Source of the DNA: Gracilaria domingensis
Taxonomy: Eukaryota > Rhodophyta > Florideophyceae > Gracilariales > Gracilariaceae
Assembly (NCBI GenBank): GCA_022539475.1
Contig: VCMS01000166.1
Span: 1-64,000, forward strand
Direction: 5' to 3'
Length of the DNA stretch: 64,000 nucleotides
Positions 49,094 to 60,184 of the stretch are shown here, piece by piece. Within the stretch, counting starts at the first letter, position 1; the number at the start of each line of letters is the position of its first letter. Under the pieces are notes generated by a model. That model was given only the letters and a program-made list of their open reading frames with translations, was not told the DNA's origin and searched no databases. A program made the position numbers and the translations under genes.

Positions 49094-50136
49094 ATGGCTG
49101 CAAATTTTTGGAACTCGACCCATTACCGTCATTGGCTTCGGAAAGTAGATGAAGTTTACAAGCAAGCCGACGCAATGATGAAGAAGTAAGTGATATGATT
49201 TCGAGTATTACCTGAAGGACTCGTGTTTCTTTTTCTAACATACCTTGCGTCGAATGTGTGCATCAAAAATCTCAGAGACCAGAATACTTTCAAAGAAGAA
49301 GAGCAAAACAACATTAAGGTTATTTACTCGCAGATAATATCCACTTTGGCCTCGAGTTCTAAACTGCGACAAAGGGTTGCCGCTACTGCAATTGTGTACT
49401 ACAGAAGGTTTTTCGCGAGAAACGCTGTCAGAGACCATGACCCCAGACTAATTGCTCCTGTCGCATTGGTGAGTTACTGCTGCTCTACATCTGGTATTCT
49501 CAAGTTGTGAACAAAACTGACGTAGATTTATTATGATGCACTCCCTTTCACGTTTAGTACTTGGCCGCAAAGGCTGAAGAACACACACTTGCTGCAAAAA
49601 TAGTTGTGCAACAGATGACGGAAATATATCATGCAGATCATGCTTATCCCTATACTGTTGCTCACGTGTACGATTACGAGTTTAAACTTATCGCTGCTTT
49701 GGAGTTTGATCTCATCATATATCATCCGTATCGACCAATGATTCAGTACTGCGCTGATGCTTCATTTCATGACTTGGTTACGGCGGCCTGGCCAATACTC
49801 AATGACTCGTACAGAACTGACGCCTGTCTCAGATATCCACCGTATCTTATTGCAATTGCTTGCATCTACATCGCAGGAACGCTTCAAAATCGAGAAATGA
49901 CAAGCTGGGTGAAAAAGATAAACATCGACCTGCAAGAGCTTGCAGATATAACTCAATATTTATCCGTGACATACGCCAATCCGAACACACTCCGACCATC
50001 TGGGCCTCAGGCGGAAAGGATAAACAACAAGCTACAATCTCATTTTGGTCCGAAGATACAAAACATTCAAAGTGGTATATCGAAGAAGCCACCTTCTTCA
50101 AGTCGTCCGAAAATGTCGCTGAAGTTGGCTGAGTGA
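49094..50136 (+). CDS. CCNC: Cyclin C (Mediator kinase module), three exons
   Basis: Exons are 49094-49185, 49276-49468 and 49558-50136. The introns are 90 and 89 nt with GTAAGT/GTGAGT donors and CTCAG/TTTAG acceptors, and both junctions keep frame. Exon 1 gives MAANFWNSTHYRHWL, the cyclin C N-terminal box (FW.SSHY in homologues). Exon 2 has KLRQRVAATAIVYYRRFFAR and HDPRLIAPVAL, matching the first cyclin-box helices, and exon 3 starts YLAAKAEEH and continues the box (YEFKLIAALEFDLIIYHPYR; CLRYPPYLIAIACIYIAG). Cyclin C partners CDK8 in the Mediator kinase module and regulates RNA polymerase II initiation. Length is close to the family norm (about 280). Confidence 0.93.
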
Positions 50137-50345
50137 AAAGGGTTCACGGAATGAGCGGGCTATATATCTGTACAAATTTAGTGACAAATTGATGCAGTTG
50201 ACGCACAACGTCGGTACATCCCAGAGTGTAGATTATCCTCTTATTGCTCATGCACGCAACTCGCACGCCGGTGAAAGTGGTCTCGTAGAACATGATTAGG
50301 CATATTGCCAAGACATTTAACGATATAGCAGCCACCAGTACAAGA

Positions 50346-51809
50346 CTATGACGTCCGTGAGTGCGTCAACACTGACTCCAAGTCGGAAGAAGTTTCAGTT
50401 GAGTACTTGAAAGGATCACCGGAAGGATTCAAAGGGGTTGCGCTTTGAGAAGGGGACAGGGCGCCAATCGATGGCTTGAGGCACAATGAGAGAAAACCGC
50501 ATGTGGACATGAAAAGGCCGAACACAAACAAAGACGAATCGTAACTTCCAGTCTTCTCTGTGAGTTCTCCAACAAGGAAGGGACCCAGGTATCCGCCGAT
50601 AACGCCAGTGGAGTTAATGAGGGCAAAACCAGCAGCTGCAGTTTCGCCGCTCAGAATACTTGTGGGAATACCCCAGTACGGACCGAACATGGCCCATACG
50701 CCCGCCGCAGCAATGCTGAGGCAGATGAGCAGTAGAGGCAGAACCTCACCGAAGAAGGCGTGGATAGCACTTGCGCCAAAGAATCCGATTGCGGACACGA
50801 ACGCAGCAACGGCAAGATGCATACGCCTCTCCTTTGCTCGGTCAGAAGAGCGAGCGACAAGAATCATGGCCAAGCCAGCAGCGAGATATGGAACGGTAGA
50901 AATAAAGCCGACGATAACATTGCTGAGATTGGATACAGATTTGAGAAGAAGAGGGAGCCAGAAAATAATGCCGTAGTAACCGCAGGAGTACAGCAGCCAG
51001 ACGGCGACAATGAGCCAGAGCCATTTGAGACGAATGGCCTCACCAAGTCCGCTGACAGAATGGGTTCCAGAACGAGCTTCGAGTTCTCGGGCTTGACGAT
51101 CCACAAGCCATTCGCGTTCTTCTCGAGTGAGGAAACGAGCGGTAGAGGGTTCTCTGTCAAGATAGAAGAACATGACGATGGCCAAGATGATGGTGGGTAC
51201 GGCCTCCGCGATGAAAAGCCAGCGCCAGCTTCTAACGCCCACTACGCCATCCATATACGTCATAATAATACCCGCAAGTGGTCCGCCCACAACACCCGAC
51301 ACGGCGGTTGAGGTCATGACAATGGTGTAGCTCAAGCCCATATCCTCCTCCGCAAACCACTGGGTGAGGTAATAGATGACAGAGGGAAAGAATCCGGACT
51401 CAGTGGCACCGACGAGAAGACGCAGTAGATAGAAATCGCGCGTGCTGTTAATAAGGGCCATAGCTCCCGAAGCGATACCCCAAGCAAGGAGCACGAGGGG
51501 AAGACCAACTCGAGCGCCAATGCGTTTGACGACAACGCTCACTGGGACACCGAACGCGGCGTATGTGGCGAAGAAGACGCCTGCACCGACACCGTAGGTG
51601 CGCTCAGAGAAGTTGAGATCTGAGTTCATGTCCAGGGCGGCGAATGCCAGGTTCGTGCGATCGAGGTAGCATAGCAGGGCAGCCGTGAATAGAATGGGCA
51701 GCAGACGACGCTGTACCTTGGAGTTGACGACGTCGCGCATGTGTTGCTCGTCCTGGTCGAGGAAGTCGAGGGACGACTGGGGGCGTACGGACACATAGTG
51801 ACCTCCCAT
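50346..51809 (-). CDS. MFS transporter, anion:cation symporter (ACS) type
   Basis: 487 residues, no intron, with about 12 membrane segments in two six-helix halves. The first segments include CYLDRTNLAFAALDMN, a signature of ACS-family carriers of organic anions (allantoate, tartrate, phthalate-like), and RLLVGATESGFFPSVIYYL in the fourth helix. The central loop (REEREWLVDRQ) and STGVIGGYLGPFLVGEL in the second half also fit. Substrate cannot be inferred. The coding DNA is clearly richer in GC than the neighbours and the 5' flank is extremely GC-rich, so either a recent transfer or a local composition shift is possible. It is convergent with cyclin C, with 209 bp between stops. Confidence 0.85.
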   Translation of the reverse strand: MGGHYVSVRPQSSLDFLDQDEQHMRDVVNSKVQRRLLPILFTAALLCYLDRTNLAFAALDMNSDLNFSERTYGVGAGVFFATYAAFGVPVSVVVKRIGARVGLPLVLLAWGIASGAMALINSTRDFYLLRLLVGATESGFFPSVIYYLTQWFAEEDMGLSYTIVMTSTAVSGVVGGPLAGIIMTYMDGVVGVRSWRWLFIAEAVPTIILAIVMFFYLDREPSTARFLTREEREWLVDRQARELEARSGTHSVSGLGEAIRLKWLWLIVAVWLLYSCGYYGIIFWLPLLLKSVSNLSNVIVGFISTVPYLAAGLAMILVARSSDRAKERRMHLAVAAFVSAIGFFGASAIHAFFGEVLPLLLICLSIAAAGVWAMFGPYWGIPTSILSGETAAAGFALINSTGVIGGYLGPFLVGELTEKTGSYDSSLFVFGLFMSTCGFLSLCLKPSIGALSPSQSATPLNPSGDPFKYSTETSSDLESVLTHSRTS

Positions 51810-52560
51810 GGTTTGAGAGTGAGGAGTCAGTGATGAGGTGGTATCGCCACAGAGCTTTCGCGGGTGCTCAGAATACGAGCGGCGGCGAGAGAAGGGCGCG
51901 AGCAGAGCTGGTAGTGAAGTAGCGTTAGAGAGTGATGATTGAGTCGAAGACGGGGAGGTGCGAAAGGACCGCGGGAAGCGCTCAGGAAAGGCGGGAAGGC
52001 GCTGAAGAAGGGTCGGTTGCGCGCGGGCGTCACGTTAACGAAGGTGCGCGCAGCACTCAGCAACGCGCGGAGCACGGGAGAATTGGCGTGTACGGCGCTT
52101 CTTACAGTGGGCGCGCGCTGTAGCTCGTGTAGCGCGCGGCGGCAAATGCGGCGCAGCTGCAGTGTTGCCAAGGCGAAGGCGCCCAACGGAAACGGCGCAG
52201 CTGTCCGCGTGAACGACTTGGCGCGTCGCGCGCGCGCCGCCGCGCCGCGGGCTGCGCCAATGCGCGGCGCAAGAGGTTGCCAGCCGCGCCTTTGCGGTGC
52301 GACCTTCCATGCGCGCGCCAAGGCTTTGGCCAAACAGGCCGCCGAGCGGCTCGAAAAGGCGCGCACTTGCGCCGAGCGCTGCCGACGTGCACTCGCGGCG
52401 ACTGACGTCGCCTCCACTTCCGCGCCGCGCGCCGTGCCTGCGTGCGCGTTGAAATGAGAACGCTGTGACGCGCGGGAGCCGTGAATCGGCGGCGCGAGAG
52501 CGCGCGCGTCGTTTGTTCCGCTCGCGTGAGGCATGCGATCTCCGCTCGAGGCCGATGACA
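51810..52560. promoter_or_regulatory. GC-rich 5' flank of the MFS gene
   Basis: About 750 bp of very GC-rich DNA with many CpG and GCGC runs. Overlapping frames on both strands stay open only because of composition. It likely includes the promoter and leader of the MFS gene. It resembles the GC-rich block at 15.2-16 kb in texture. Confidence 0.35.
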
Positions 52561-52985
52561 AAGCTAAACTCAGGTCTAGACCTAGCTGAAACAAAAATCT
52601 TGCCAAGGGCAATTACCTCGGCACATGTCTTCGTATATCTCAACGGTGTGCAACGGTCGCTTCCGAGTGGTGCAGAGCAGTTCACTTCAAAAGTCTCCAC
52701 TTCCTACAAGCCCACACTCCTGTGATGTAATGGTTGCGCAAGTGCGTGCCACACTCAGCACGTGCGTTCTCGCAATTCCTCTCCGCTCAATAGTTACTGG
52801 GGGCCCATCGCTGGATTTACGGCAGAACCTCAACATCAGGTCCATCACAGCCGCACTCGTGATCTGGTTACGACAAATCACTGCATTGAGACTAGCTTTG
52901 CCAGCCTCTCAGCAATCGTGACTCATCCTCTACAAACCACGCTGTTCCATAAAGTGTCTGCCGTGGCGCGCAAGCCAACCATTTT

Positions 52986-53720
52986 CTACTCAACGACCTC
53001 ACCGTCGTCTGCGTGAATCCATTCGGGAGCGCGAAGTGCGAAAAAAAACTTCTGGTTGAAGTCCAGAAACTTGACAGACGTTTTCTCTCCGTTTCTAGTA
53101 GCTTACCAATGGTGTCCCAGATCTGAAATGAATCTACATCATCTTGAACCTCAAGAGCAAGCAGTTTGCCACATTCAGTTACGTACGCACGTGTATAGCT
53201 CATTGTTGCAAAGGGTTTGTCTCGGAGATGTGACGGCGTGTCATCGTGCAGAGTTTTCAAAGCTCCCCAGACAGCACCTGTGCACGCTCTTTCAGCGACG
53301 CTTCTGAAAACATTTTGCAGCGTTTTGTTTTACAAATCAGGGCAAACGGAAGGCTAGCACTCGTCTCGGCATCATGTCGAGAGAGCATGCTTTGGCGAGA
53401 GGGATATGCAAGAGAGCGCTTCTTTCGAAGCTTATACAGTCCGGTAAGCCGGTAAGAGCTGGGCACCATCCAGTTGTGACGCCATTGCCTGATATAGCTC
53501 TGAAAATGCTCCCAATGTCTAGGCCAAAGATTCTGATAAGATGTCATAAGAAGGCCGTCAAAAGTAAATGTAGCAAACAATGTTTGGTATTCATAATGAA
53601 ACTTCATAGTGCCAACAGCGGATGGGCAGGTGGCCTTGCTGCGGGATTCAAGACGAAGTACTAAAGTGTCATACCACCGAATGCGTCGCAACTGTGTCCC
53701 CATGCTCCGCGCGGGATGAA
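52986..53720 (-). CDS. Multi-exon gene of unknown function (partial model)
   Basis: Exons are short and several frames alternate. The last exon 53008-52986 encodes DDGEVVE and a stop. It joins in phase across a 98-nt intron (GTAAGC...CACGCAG) to an exon 53107 to about 53305 that encodes a clearly coding stretch (SVAERACTGAVWGALKTLHD, then KPFATMSYTRAYVTECGKLL and VQDDVDSFQIWDTI). Upstream, after a good acceptor (TTATCAG, about 53533), another frame reads IFGLDIGSIFRAISGNGVTT and LPDCISFERSALLHIPLAKA, probably the preceding exon. Its donor is not resolved. Earlier exons may reach about 53720. No family was recognised. Confidence 0.45.
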
Positions 53721-54986
53721 GAATTTTGGGAACATGGACTTGTTGATTCATTCGCAGCGAGATGCAATCGAAAAACGGTGTATATGTTCGTATGCAAGCG
53801 TTGAAGAGCGTGGTAACCCTGAAGACAACCATAAAGTAATGAGCAATCCCGGAGATTCCCCGTGAGAGTATAAACCAATTCTGAGCTAAGCAGAACCAAA
53901 CGGACATCAATAGTCACAGAAGGGTGGCCGGCAGTGCTCGTAGAAAGCCAAATCTCTGAGGTGTTTTCACTCTTGACACTCCGCTATTGTAAATCCTGAT
54001 CCGCTTCAGCCCCAGTTTCATGCTTACATGCGTTTAGTAATGGGGACATCACTCAGAGGCCATAACTTCCAAGCGGGCGACTTTTTGGGAGGTCCACTTG
54101 CAGAGTCTTTAACAAAGAGCGAGATAACCTGGACGAAGTTCAGTAGTATGGATTGACCCATGCAGAGTTGAAGACGAGCCGAGGGCACAGGTGTCGCAAC
54201 AAGGCGGTCAAAATCTACATACGTATCCCTAATACCTGTTTACCCCCCTTATTGCCAAGCTGTGCCACGCTACACTCGTCAATTTCAACGCTCTTGCAAC
54301 CAAAACCATGCTCTCGTGCAGCAAGAATCTAGAATTCGGCTGAATCGAAGCGAAGGGCCAAGATATCTTTAACCGCTGGAAACTGCTGTGGAAATTGCTC
54401 AACCTCAGCATTCTGCACAGCCTCGATCTGGATGTGGCATGAAGGGCTTTTTGGAAAGAGCGGTGAGCTCGGTGACTTTCAAGTCATTGATGTTTTGCTT
54501 CTCAAGGCTAGAGTTTAGTAAGGGCCGTTCTTAACAAGTGTTGACGTTGCGTTGTGTTGACGCATACTTTGAGAGTCCTGCTAGGAGCTGATCGAAATGG
54601 ATGTTCCTATGATACAGGTTTCAGACAACTTTCGGACATTTGCAGATATAAGAGAAAATTCAGAAATCAACCTCAATTCATGACCTCATAACAAGCGCAG
54701 AAGGGTACACGTTGAGTTAACCTTACAGTTGTGAGTATCCTCATCGGTACCGATAGGTAGCCTGTGGCAGTCTCGCACAGTACACCCTTGTATCTCATGT
54801 GGTACAGTACATCTGCTGCATCTACTGTTGGACGCCATACATCCGTGGTCATCCAAGTTAGCATCTCGCACAGCTGGAGATGAAGTTTTAACATAGATAC
54901 ATCTGTCCAAGAACGCGGCGAGCTTAGAAGTGTTTTCAGTCGCAGGGATTCCAAGCAACCACATCCTCGCCACTGGATCATTTCAG
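53721..54986. other. Intergenic, no gene supported
   Basis: Short frames occur on both strands without recognisable content. The 5' end of the preceding minus-strand gene and the promoter of the PPR gene probably lie here. Confidence 0.4.
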
Positions 54987-56537
54987 ATGAGCTGCCCTTC
55001 CTTTGCAAGTTCAGCCTTTGTTCACAAGGGAAATCGGCCTGTTACTCTCAAGTGTCCACTCCATACCCCTTTGCGAAGAACTCGGCGCATTTCCCATACT
55101 GCGCTGCAAGTTTCTGCAGTGAGTACCACTTTTGGTCGGTCCTCAACAAGAGCGAACGAAGACCCTCAGGACATCAATGCAGAAGCCTCAGAAAGAACGT
55201 GGCGAAGACAGAATAGCTTTCTTGTACACCAGGCTAGAGCGAATGGTGTTGATGCTGCAATTGAGGTGTTGTGGCGAATGACTAGGGATGGGAAGGCCGT
55301 CACGCAAAACTACAACCAAGTAATAAGCCTGTTGGCGGCTGAAGATCGCTTCAGTGACGGCCTTGCTCTTGCTGACGAAGCTGGGAAACGCGGGATGGCC
55401 AACATCATTACCTTTAGACCACTTATGAAATACTGCTGCACAAATGGCCATGGAAAAAGTGCCAAACGGGTGTGGAATACCATGGCACGTCACTGCATTG
55501 ACGGCGATATGTTTCTGTTTGCTGAGCTGATGGGTGCGCTGGTACGATGTGAGGACTTGGCTTCAGCTCAAAAGGTCCTAGATTCCCTAGTAGACACTGG
55601 ACGCCGTCCTCATATCGTGTTGTACAATACGCTCATGAAAGGTTTTGCGAGGAAAGCTGATATTCGTAGAGGATTCGAACTTTTTCGAGCGATTGAGAAC
55701 TCCTCCGTCAAACCAGATGAAACAGTAAGTCAAAGCACTCTTAAGAATGCAAAACATCTTACTTTCCGGTTCAGACAAAGGATTCGATCTAACTGATTGT
55801 CTTGTTCTGTGAATCAGACTTTCAACACTTTGCTAAATGTCTGCGTTCGAGGTAAGGACTTGAAGGCCGTGAACAAGGTCATGGCACTGATGCACAAGTA
55901 CCAAGTGAAGCCAGGTGTTCCGACGTTCAACACGCTGCTTAAGATGTTCGCTAGAGTGGGAAGATTTGAAGATGCTTTGGAAATTTTTAAAGAGATGCAG
56001 GAGACTGTTGAGCCGTCAATCGTTACATACAACACCTTGATAGACGGATGCGCTCATCGTGGTGATATGGATCAGGCGGCCAAGTTTTTTGACGAAATGG
56101 TAGACAGAGGTTTTACTCCTGATATCTGCACCATGACTTCCCTGTTGAAGGGCTTCGGACGATGCAGGGATCCAGAAAAGGCTGTTGAATTGTTCGAAGC
56201 GATGAAGGAAGGTGGGTACCAAATTCAAGAGCGGACTCGGTATGCAGTGATCAATGCATGTTTGAGAGGTAAGGACAGAAAGAGTGCACGGAAGTATATC
56301 GATGAGATGAAGGAGAGCGGACTAACTGTTCGTGATCGGACGTGGATCTGGCTGTTAGAGAGTGACATACAAGCCGATGATGAACAGAGTGCTTTAGAGA
56401 CTCTTCGAGGGCTTTACAAGTCTGGCGGCATGCTCGAACCTCTGGCAAAAGTCGAAATGCTCCGAGAAGTTCGAGAGCGAGGCGGTCTGCTGCGGCTTCA
56501 GCGCGAGCTGAAAGCCTGCAAGACTCTTAGTGTGTAG
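54987..56537 (+). CDS. Pentatricopeptide repeat (PPR) protein, organelle-targeted, two exons
   Basis: Exons are 54987-55724 and 55818-56537. The 93-nt intron (GTAAGT...AATCAG) splits a PPR unit at DET|TFNTLLNVC and keeps frame. ATG 54987 (MSCPSFASSAFVHKGNRPVT) gives a Ser/Arg-rich leader of about 55 residues typical of plastid or mitochondrial import. The remainder is a run of about ten 35-residue repeats such as IVLYNTLMKGFARKADIRRG, PTFNTLLKMFARVGRFEDAL, IVTYNTLIDGCAHRGDMDQA and CTMTSLLKGFGRCRDPEKAV. It is of the simple P-type with no E/DYW domain, so RNA editing is not expected. A role in organellar RNA stability, processing or translation is inferred. Confidence 0.92.
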
Positions 56538-57045
56538 TGCAGACCAATCAAAAGAAGAAATGAAAAGTCCATTTTGTATCTAGATTGCGATGAAGGACGT
56601 CATGATGACGTTTCCTTGTCGCACATTTGATGGAGCAATGCAAGGCAGATTCACGCACAATGTGATTGGTGATAAAGCATAACCTGTTTGGAAGTTCTTT
56701 CAGTGAAAAGAGTTTGAGAGCTTTCGAAGGGCATATTCTTGTAAGAGAAACGGGAAAGCTGAATTCTTTCCGAAAACGAATTTTTGCAAAAACGTCGTTA
56801 ACAGTGTTAACTTAACACGTGCCGTCGTCGTCGCGGAATACAATGCGTTGACTATCGTACCAAGGGTAGCCTTCTAGCCCCCTATACTTACCCATTGATA
56901 CTGTGCAGGGTACCGTGGTACATGTTCTTAGTTGATCCCGTCTTCTTCGTAAGCATTCGTGCGTATAATAACATATATGTGAAACACACTACGTCCTGTT
57001 GTGGCTACTGAGTTCCAGCTCCCTCGGCGCATGAAGTGTTAAGTC
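56538..57045. promoter_or_regulatory. Intergenic region upstream of UTP12
   Basis: 508 bp containing the 3' end of the PPR transcript and the UTP12 promoter. A GTTAAC-rich short repeat lies at about 56800-56815. No other feature. Confidence 0.35.
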
Positions 57046-59997
57046 ATGGTGAAGGCTTACTTGAAATATGAGCAAGTTGCCGCTTTCGGCGTCGTAGCAA
57101 GTAACACAGCTACTTGCGTTGAAGTTAAGAACGAGAATGGTTTGCCATACGTAGCATGCGCCGCCGGTGATACCATCGTAGTTTGGAACTTGCGCACCGG
57201 CGAATCAGTTGTAAGGCTTGGCAATGCTGCGACAAGAAAAGCGGGTCCTGTTCAGTCGATTACGGTCTCACATAGAGGTGAAACAATTGCCGGTGGATAT
57301 GCGGACGGCTCAATACGGCTTTGGGAACTTTCTTCAAGGAGAGATGGCATGCATTCTGCATTTGACGAGCAAGAACCGCAACCGCTTATGACATTCAATG
57401 GCCACCGGTCTGGTGTTTCATGCCTTGCTTTTGAGAAAATTGCTGCGCGAAACTTGTCGAACTCTGAAACTAGTGTACGTCCTTCCACCCTTGTGAGTGG
57501 ATCGAACGATGGAGACATCATCATGTGGAATACCGCCGAGGGCAACGGAATATTCAGACTTCCCGCGCATCATGATGCTGTCACGGGCGTTATTTATTTT
57601 AAGCGACAATTGGACTCCTACATTGTTTCGTCGTCCAAGGATGGTACGCTACGAGTGTATGATGTAGACACTCAACACTGTGTTCAGACAATTGTTGGTT
57701 ATCGCTCTGAAGTTTGGGCGATGCAGCTCGACCCAAGCAATTCTCTCCTTGTTACAGGCAGCGTTGGCGCTGAGCTAAGAGGCTTCCGTCTTCGGGATTC
57801 GGTGCCGGAGTCCTCTACGTCAAATGGCGTTGAGGAGAAGGACGATTTGAGCACGTTCGAACATGAGCCTATCTTTAAAGCAATTGGTTCTGTTGAACGA
57901 CAGACGGCGGCCGAACGAGTTAATTCGATCAGTTTCGCAGTGATAAGAAACGAGACATTTATGCTAGTGGGCGCGGCAGACAAGAATGCTGAGATATTTT
58001 CTGTCCGAAGCTTGAAGAAGGTTGAAAGCCATCGCAAAAGGCGCGAAAAGAGAGCAATAAGAGCGATTCAGAAGGAGTTAGAGGCTACAGCCGAAGAGAA
58101 AGGATGGAGTGATTCGGTTCTCCAACAGAACCTGAGTGCGAGGAAACAAACGGTATCCCTCAGTATCGAAATGTCGGACTTTGTGTACAGCATAAGACAG
58201 ATTCGAATGTCAAAGAAACTTCGCTCCATAGGCTTCTTGGAATCCGAACTGGAGAAGGGAAGAAAACCGGACGGTGAGACGAAACTACAATTGCTGGTAC
58301 AAGCGAAGGACAGTAGCATTGAAGTGCATAAAGCTTTTGTTTCCATTTCAAAGAAGACGAAGAAACGCTCGAAGGAAGGTGACGAGCATTCAAGTGAAGC
58401 AATTTCTGCATCGAGCGAGATAAAGAAGGTAATCAATCTTGATTTTGAGGGCCACCGTAGCGATGTTCGTTCTGTTTCTCTTGCCCCTGATGACAACACA
58501 TTGCTTTCTGCCAGTGACGGCTTCCTGAAGCTGTGGAATGTGGCAACTCAGAAGTGTATTAGGTCGATGAAATTTGACGGCTATGGCCTTTGCACGCAAT
58601 TTCTCGGTGCTGAGGGCCGCATTGCAGTAGTTGGGACTAAGGGTGGGGGGCTTCATGTTTACAACTTAGGTTCTGGGGCATTGATTGCAGAGCAGAAAGA
58701 TGCCCATAAGAAAGAAATTTGGAGCATGTGTCTCGACAACAAGATTTATGAAGCAGATGTGCTTATCACTGCTGGTTCCGATAAACGAGTCTGTATGTGG
58801 GATTTTGAAGATATCTTGCTGAACAAAAAAGGGGAGTTGAAACAGAAGCAAGTTCTGGAGATGCCAGACGAGGTTCTCTGCGTCAAAGTTGCTTACGGTC
58901 GGGAGCGTCCTGTCCTCATTGTTTCACTCATGGACTCTACAGTTCGAGCGTTCTTCATGGACACTTTTGAACCGTACCTAAGCTTCTACGGTCATCGTCT
59001 TCCTGTGATGTCATTCGATGTGTCCAGTGATGGTATGATTCTTGCAACAGGTTCGGCTGATAAGACGATTAAACTGTGGGGCATGGACTTCGGAGACTGC
59101 CGAAGAAGCCTTCGGGCGCACTCCGAGGCAGTTCTATCTTTGGTGTTTCAGCCGAATACGCACTATATTTTCACTGGCTCACGAGATGGCACTATTAAGT
59201 ACTGGGACGCGGACAAGTTTGAATTTGTTTGTGATGTTGAAGGTCAAAGAGGAGAAGTATGGTCTATTAGTACAAGCAGTGATGGTGAAATTATCGCTTC
59301 AGCAAGCCATGATAAGCTTCTCCGAGTCTGGAGACGCACAGATGAGCCCATATTCTTAGATGAGGAGCGAGACAAGAGAATGGACGATATATTTGAGTCT
59401 GCCCTAATTGAAGAGGATCTCAAAGAGGCTTCGAAAAGTAAGAAAGGGGACGTTGGGTTCATGAAGGACTTATCAAAGGGTGAGGCGTCCGCGGCAGGAA
59501 AGAGATCGCTTGACACCGTGAAGGGAGGGGAACGACTCTTAGAGGCTCTGAAGTACTGTGCAGAGGAAGAGGAACGCTTGGTAACTGCCTCGGATGAGGC
59601 GCCAAACCCGATGATGCTGGGGCTTTCCCCGGAAGCCTACGTACTCCGAACTTTGGAGCAAATTAAGACGGCAGATCTTGATGAAGCCCTTCATATTTTA
59701 CCACTGAGTGCAGCAATAGAATTACTGGACTACTGCAGCAGACTTCTTGATCCCAAATGCAAATCGGCGATACTGTCGGCAGAGATGTTGATTCGAGCTT
59801 GCCAGTACATGATCAAGCTTCACCATAGTCAGATAACAGCAGGAGCTGCAAGTAGAAGGCTTTTATCAGACCTCCAAGAGCGAATGAAACGGCACACGAT
59901 CGGTTCAACGGCGCTGCATTACAGTTTTGGCAGACAGAACTCGCCGACAGAGATGATGCGCCTTTCCGTGACGCAGAAGCCAGAGCACACAACATGA
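57046..59997 (+). CDS. UTP12: U3 snoRNP WD40 protein UTP12 (DIP2/WDR3 homologue)
   Basis: 983 residues, intronless, ATG 57046 (MVKAYLKYEQVAAFGVVASN), matching the conserved UTP12 start. Two seven-bladed WD40 propellers occupy about residues 1-760. Clear blades include TLVSGSNDGDIIMWNTAEG, LLSASDGFLKLWNVATQKC, LATGSADKTIKLWGMDFGDC and IFTGSRDGTIKYWDADKFE. A charged interdomain insertion (about 330-440) follows the first propeller. The C-terminal Utp12 domain (GLSPEAYVLRTLEQIKTADL to about residue 955) forms the helical tetramerisation module with other UTP-B subunits. The protein acts with UTP21 in the nucleolar UTP-B complex during 18S rRNA maturation. It is convergent with the DUF1825 gene, with 187 bp between stops. 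Confidence 0.94.
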   Translation: MVKAYLKYEQVAAFGVVASNTATCVEVKNENGLPYVACAAGDTIVVWNLRTGESVVRLGNAATRKAGPVQSITVSHRGETIAGGYADGSIRLWELSSRRDGMHSAFDEQEPQPLMTFNGHRSGVSCLAFEKIAARNLSNSETSVRPSTLVSGSNDGDIIMWNTAEGNGIFRLPAHHDAVTGVIYFKRQLDSYIVSSSKDGTLRVYDVDTQHCVQTIVGYRSEVWAMQLDPSNSLLVTGSVGAELRGFRLRDSVPESSTSNGVEEKDDLSTFEHEPIFKAIGSVERQTAAERVNSISFAVIRNETFMLVGAADKNAEIFSVRSLKKVESHRKRREKRAIRAIQKELEATAEEKGWSDSVLQQNLSARKQTVSLSIEMSDFVYSIRQIRMSKKLRSIGFLESELEKGRKPDGETKLQLLVQAKDSSIEVHKAFVSISKKTKKRSKEGDEHSSEAISASSEIKKVINLDFEGHRSDVRSVSLAPDDNTLLSASDGFLKLWNVATQKCIRSMKFDGYGLCTQFLGAEGRIAVVGTKGGGLHVYNLGSGALIAEQKDAHKKEIWSMCLDNKIYEADVLITAGSDKRVCMWDFEDILLNKKGELKQKQVLEMPDEVLCVKVAYGRERPVLIVSLMDSTVRAFFMDTFEPYLSFYGHRLPVMSFDVSSDGMILATGSADKTIKLWGMDFGDCRRSLRAHSEAVLSLVFQPNTHYIFTGSRDGTIKYWDADKFEFVCDVEGQRGEVWSISTSSDGEIIASASHDKLLRVWRRTDEPIFLDEERDKRMDDIFESALIEEDLKEASKSKKGDVGFMKDLSKGEASAAGKRSLDTVKGGERLLEALKYCAEEEERLVTASDEAPNPMMLGLSPEAYVLRTLEQIKTADLDEALHILPLSAAIELLDYCSRLLDPKCKSAILSAEMLIRACQYMIKLHHSQITAGAASRRLLSDLQERMKRHTIGSTALHYSFGRQNSPTEMMRLSVTQKPEHTT

Positions 59998-60184
59998 GGA
60001 GAAAACGGTTGAAGACTGGTCGTATGCAAGCTGTACGGTGATAGAAGAAGTAAAGCAAACCATGGTGGGTTATATGATTTGCGAAGCCGTTTGGAACGAG
60101 TGACACTTCGCATAGGGCGGTTCTAGAGCCTTCGCGGATTCGGCTTATGTCAAATAGTTTTCACATATGACACGGGAGATGCTT

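Noticed and set aside
49235-49438. Minus ORF over cyclin C exon 2
   Set aside because: It is the shadow of the cyclin C coding sequence, whose splice sites and motifs are clear.
51827-52700. Long overlapping ORFs on both strands (up to 261 codons)
   Set aside because: They overlap each other in very GC-rich DNA, are Arg/Ala-rich and have no domain. They are open by composition only.
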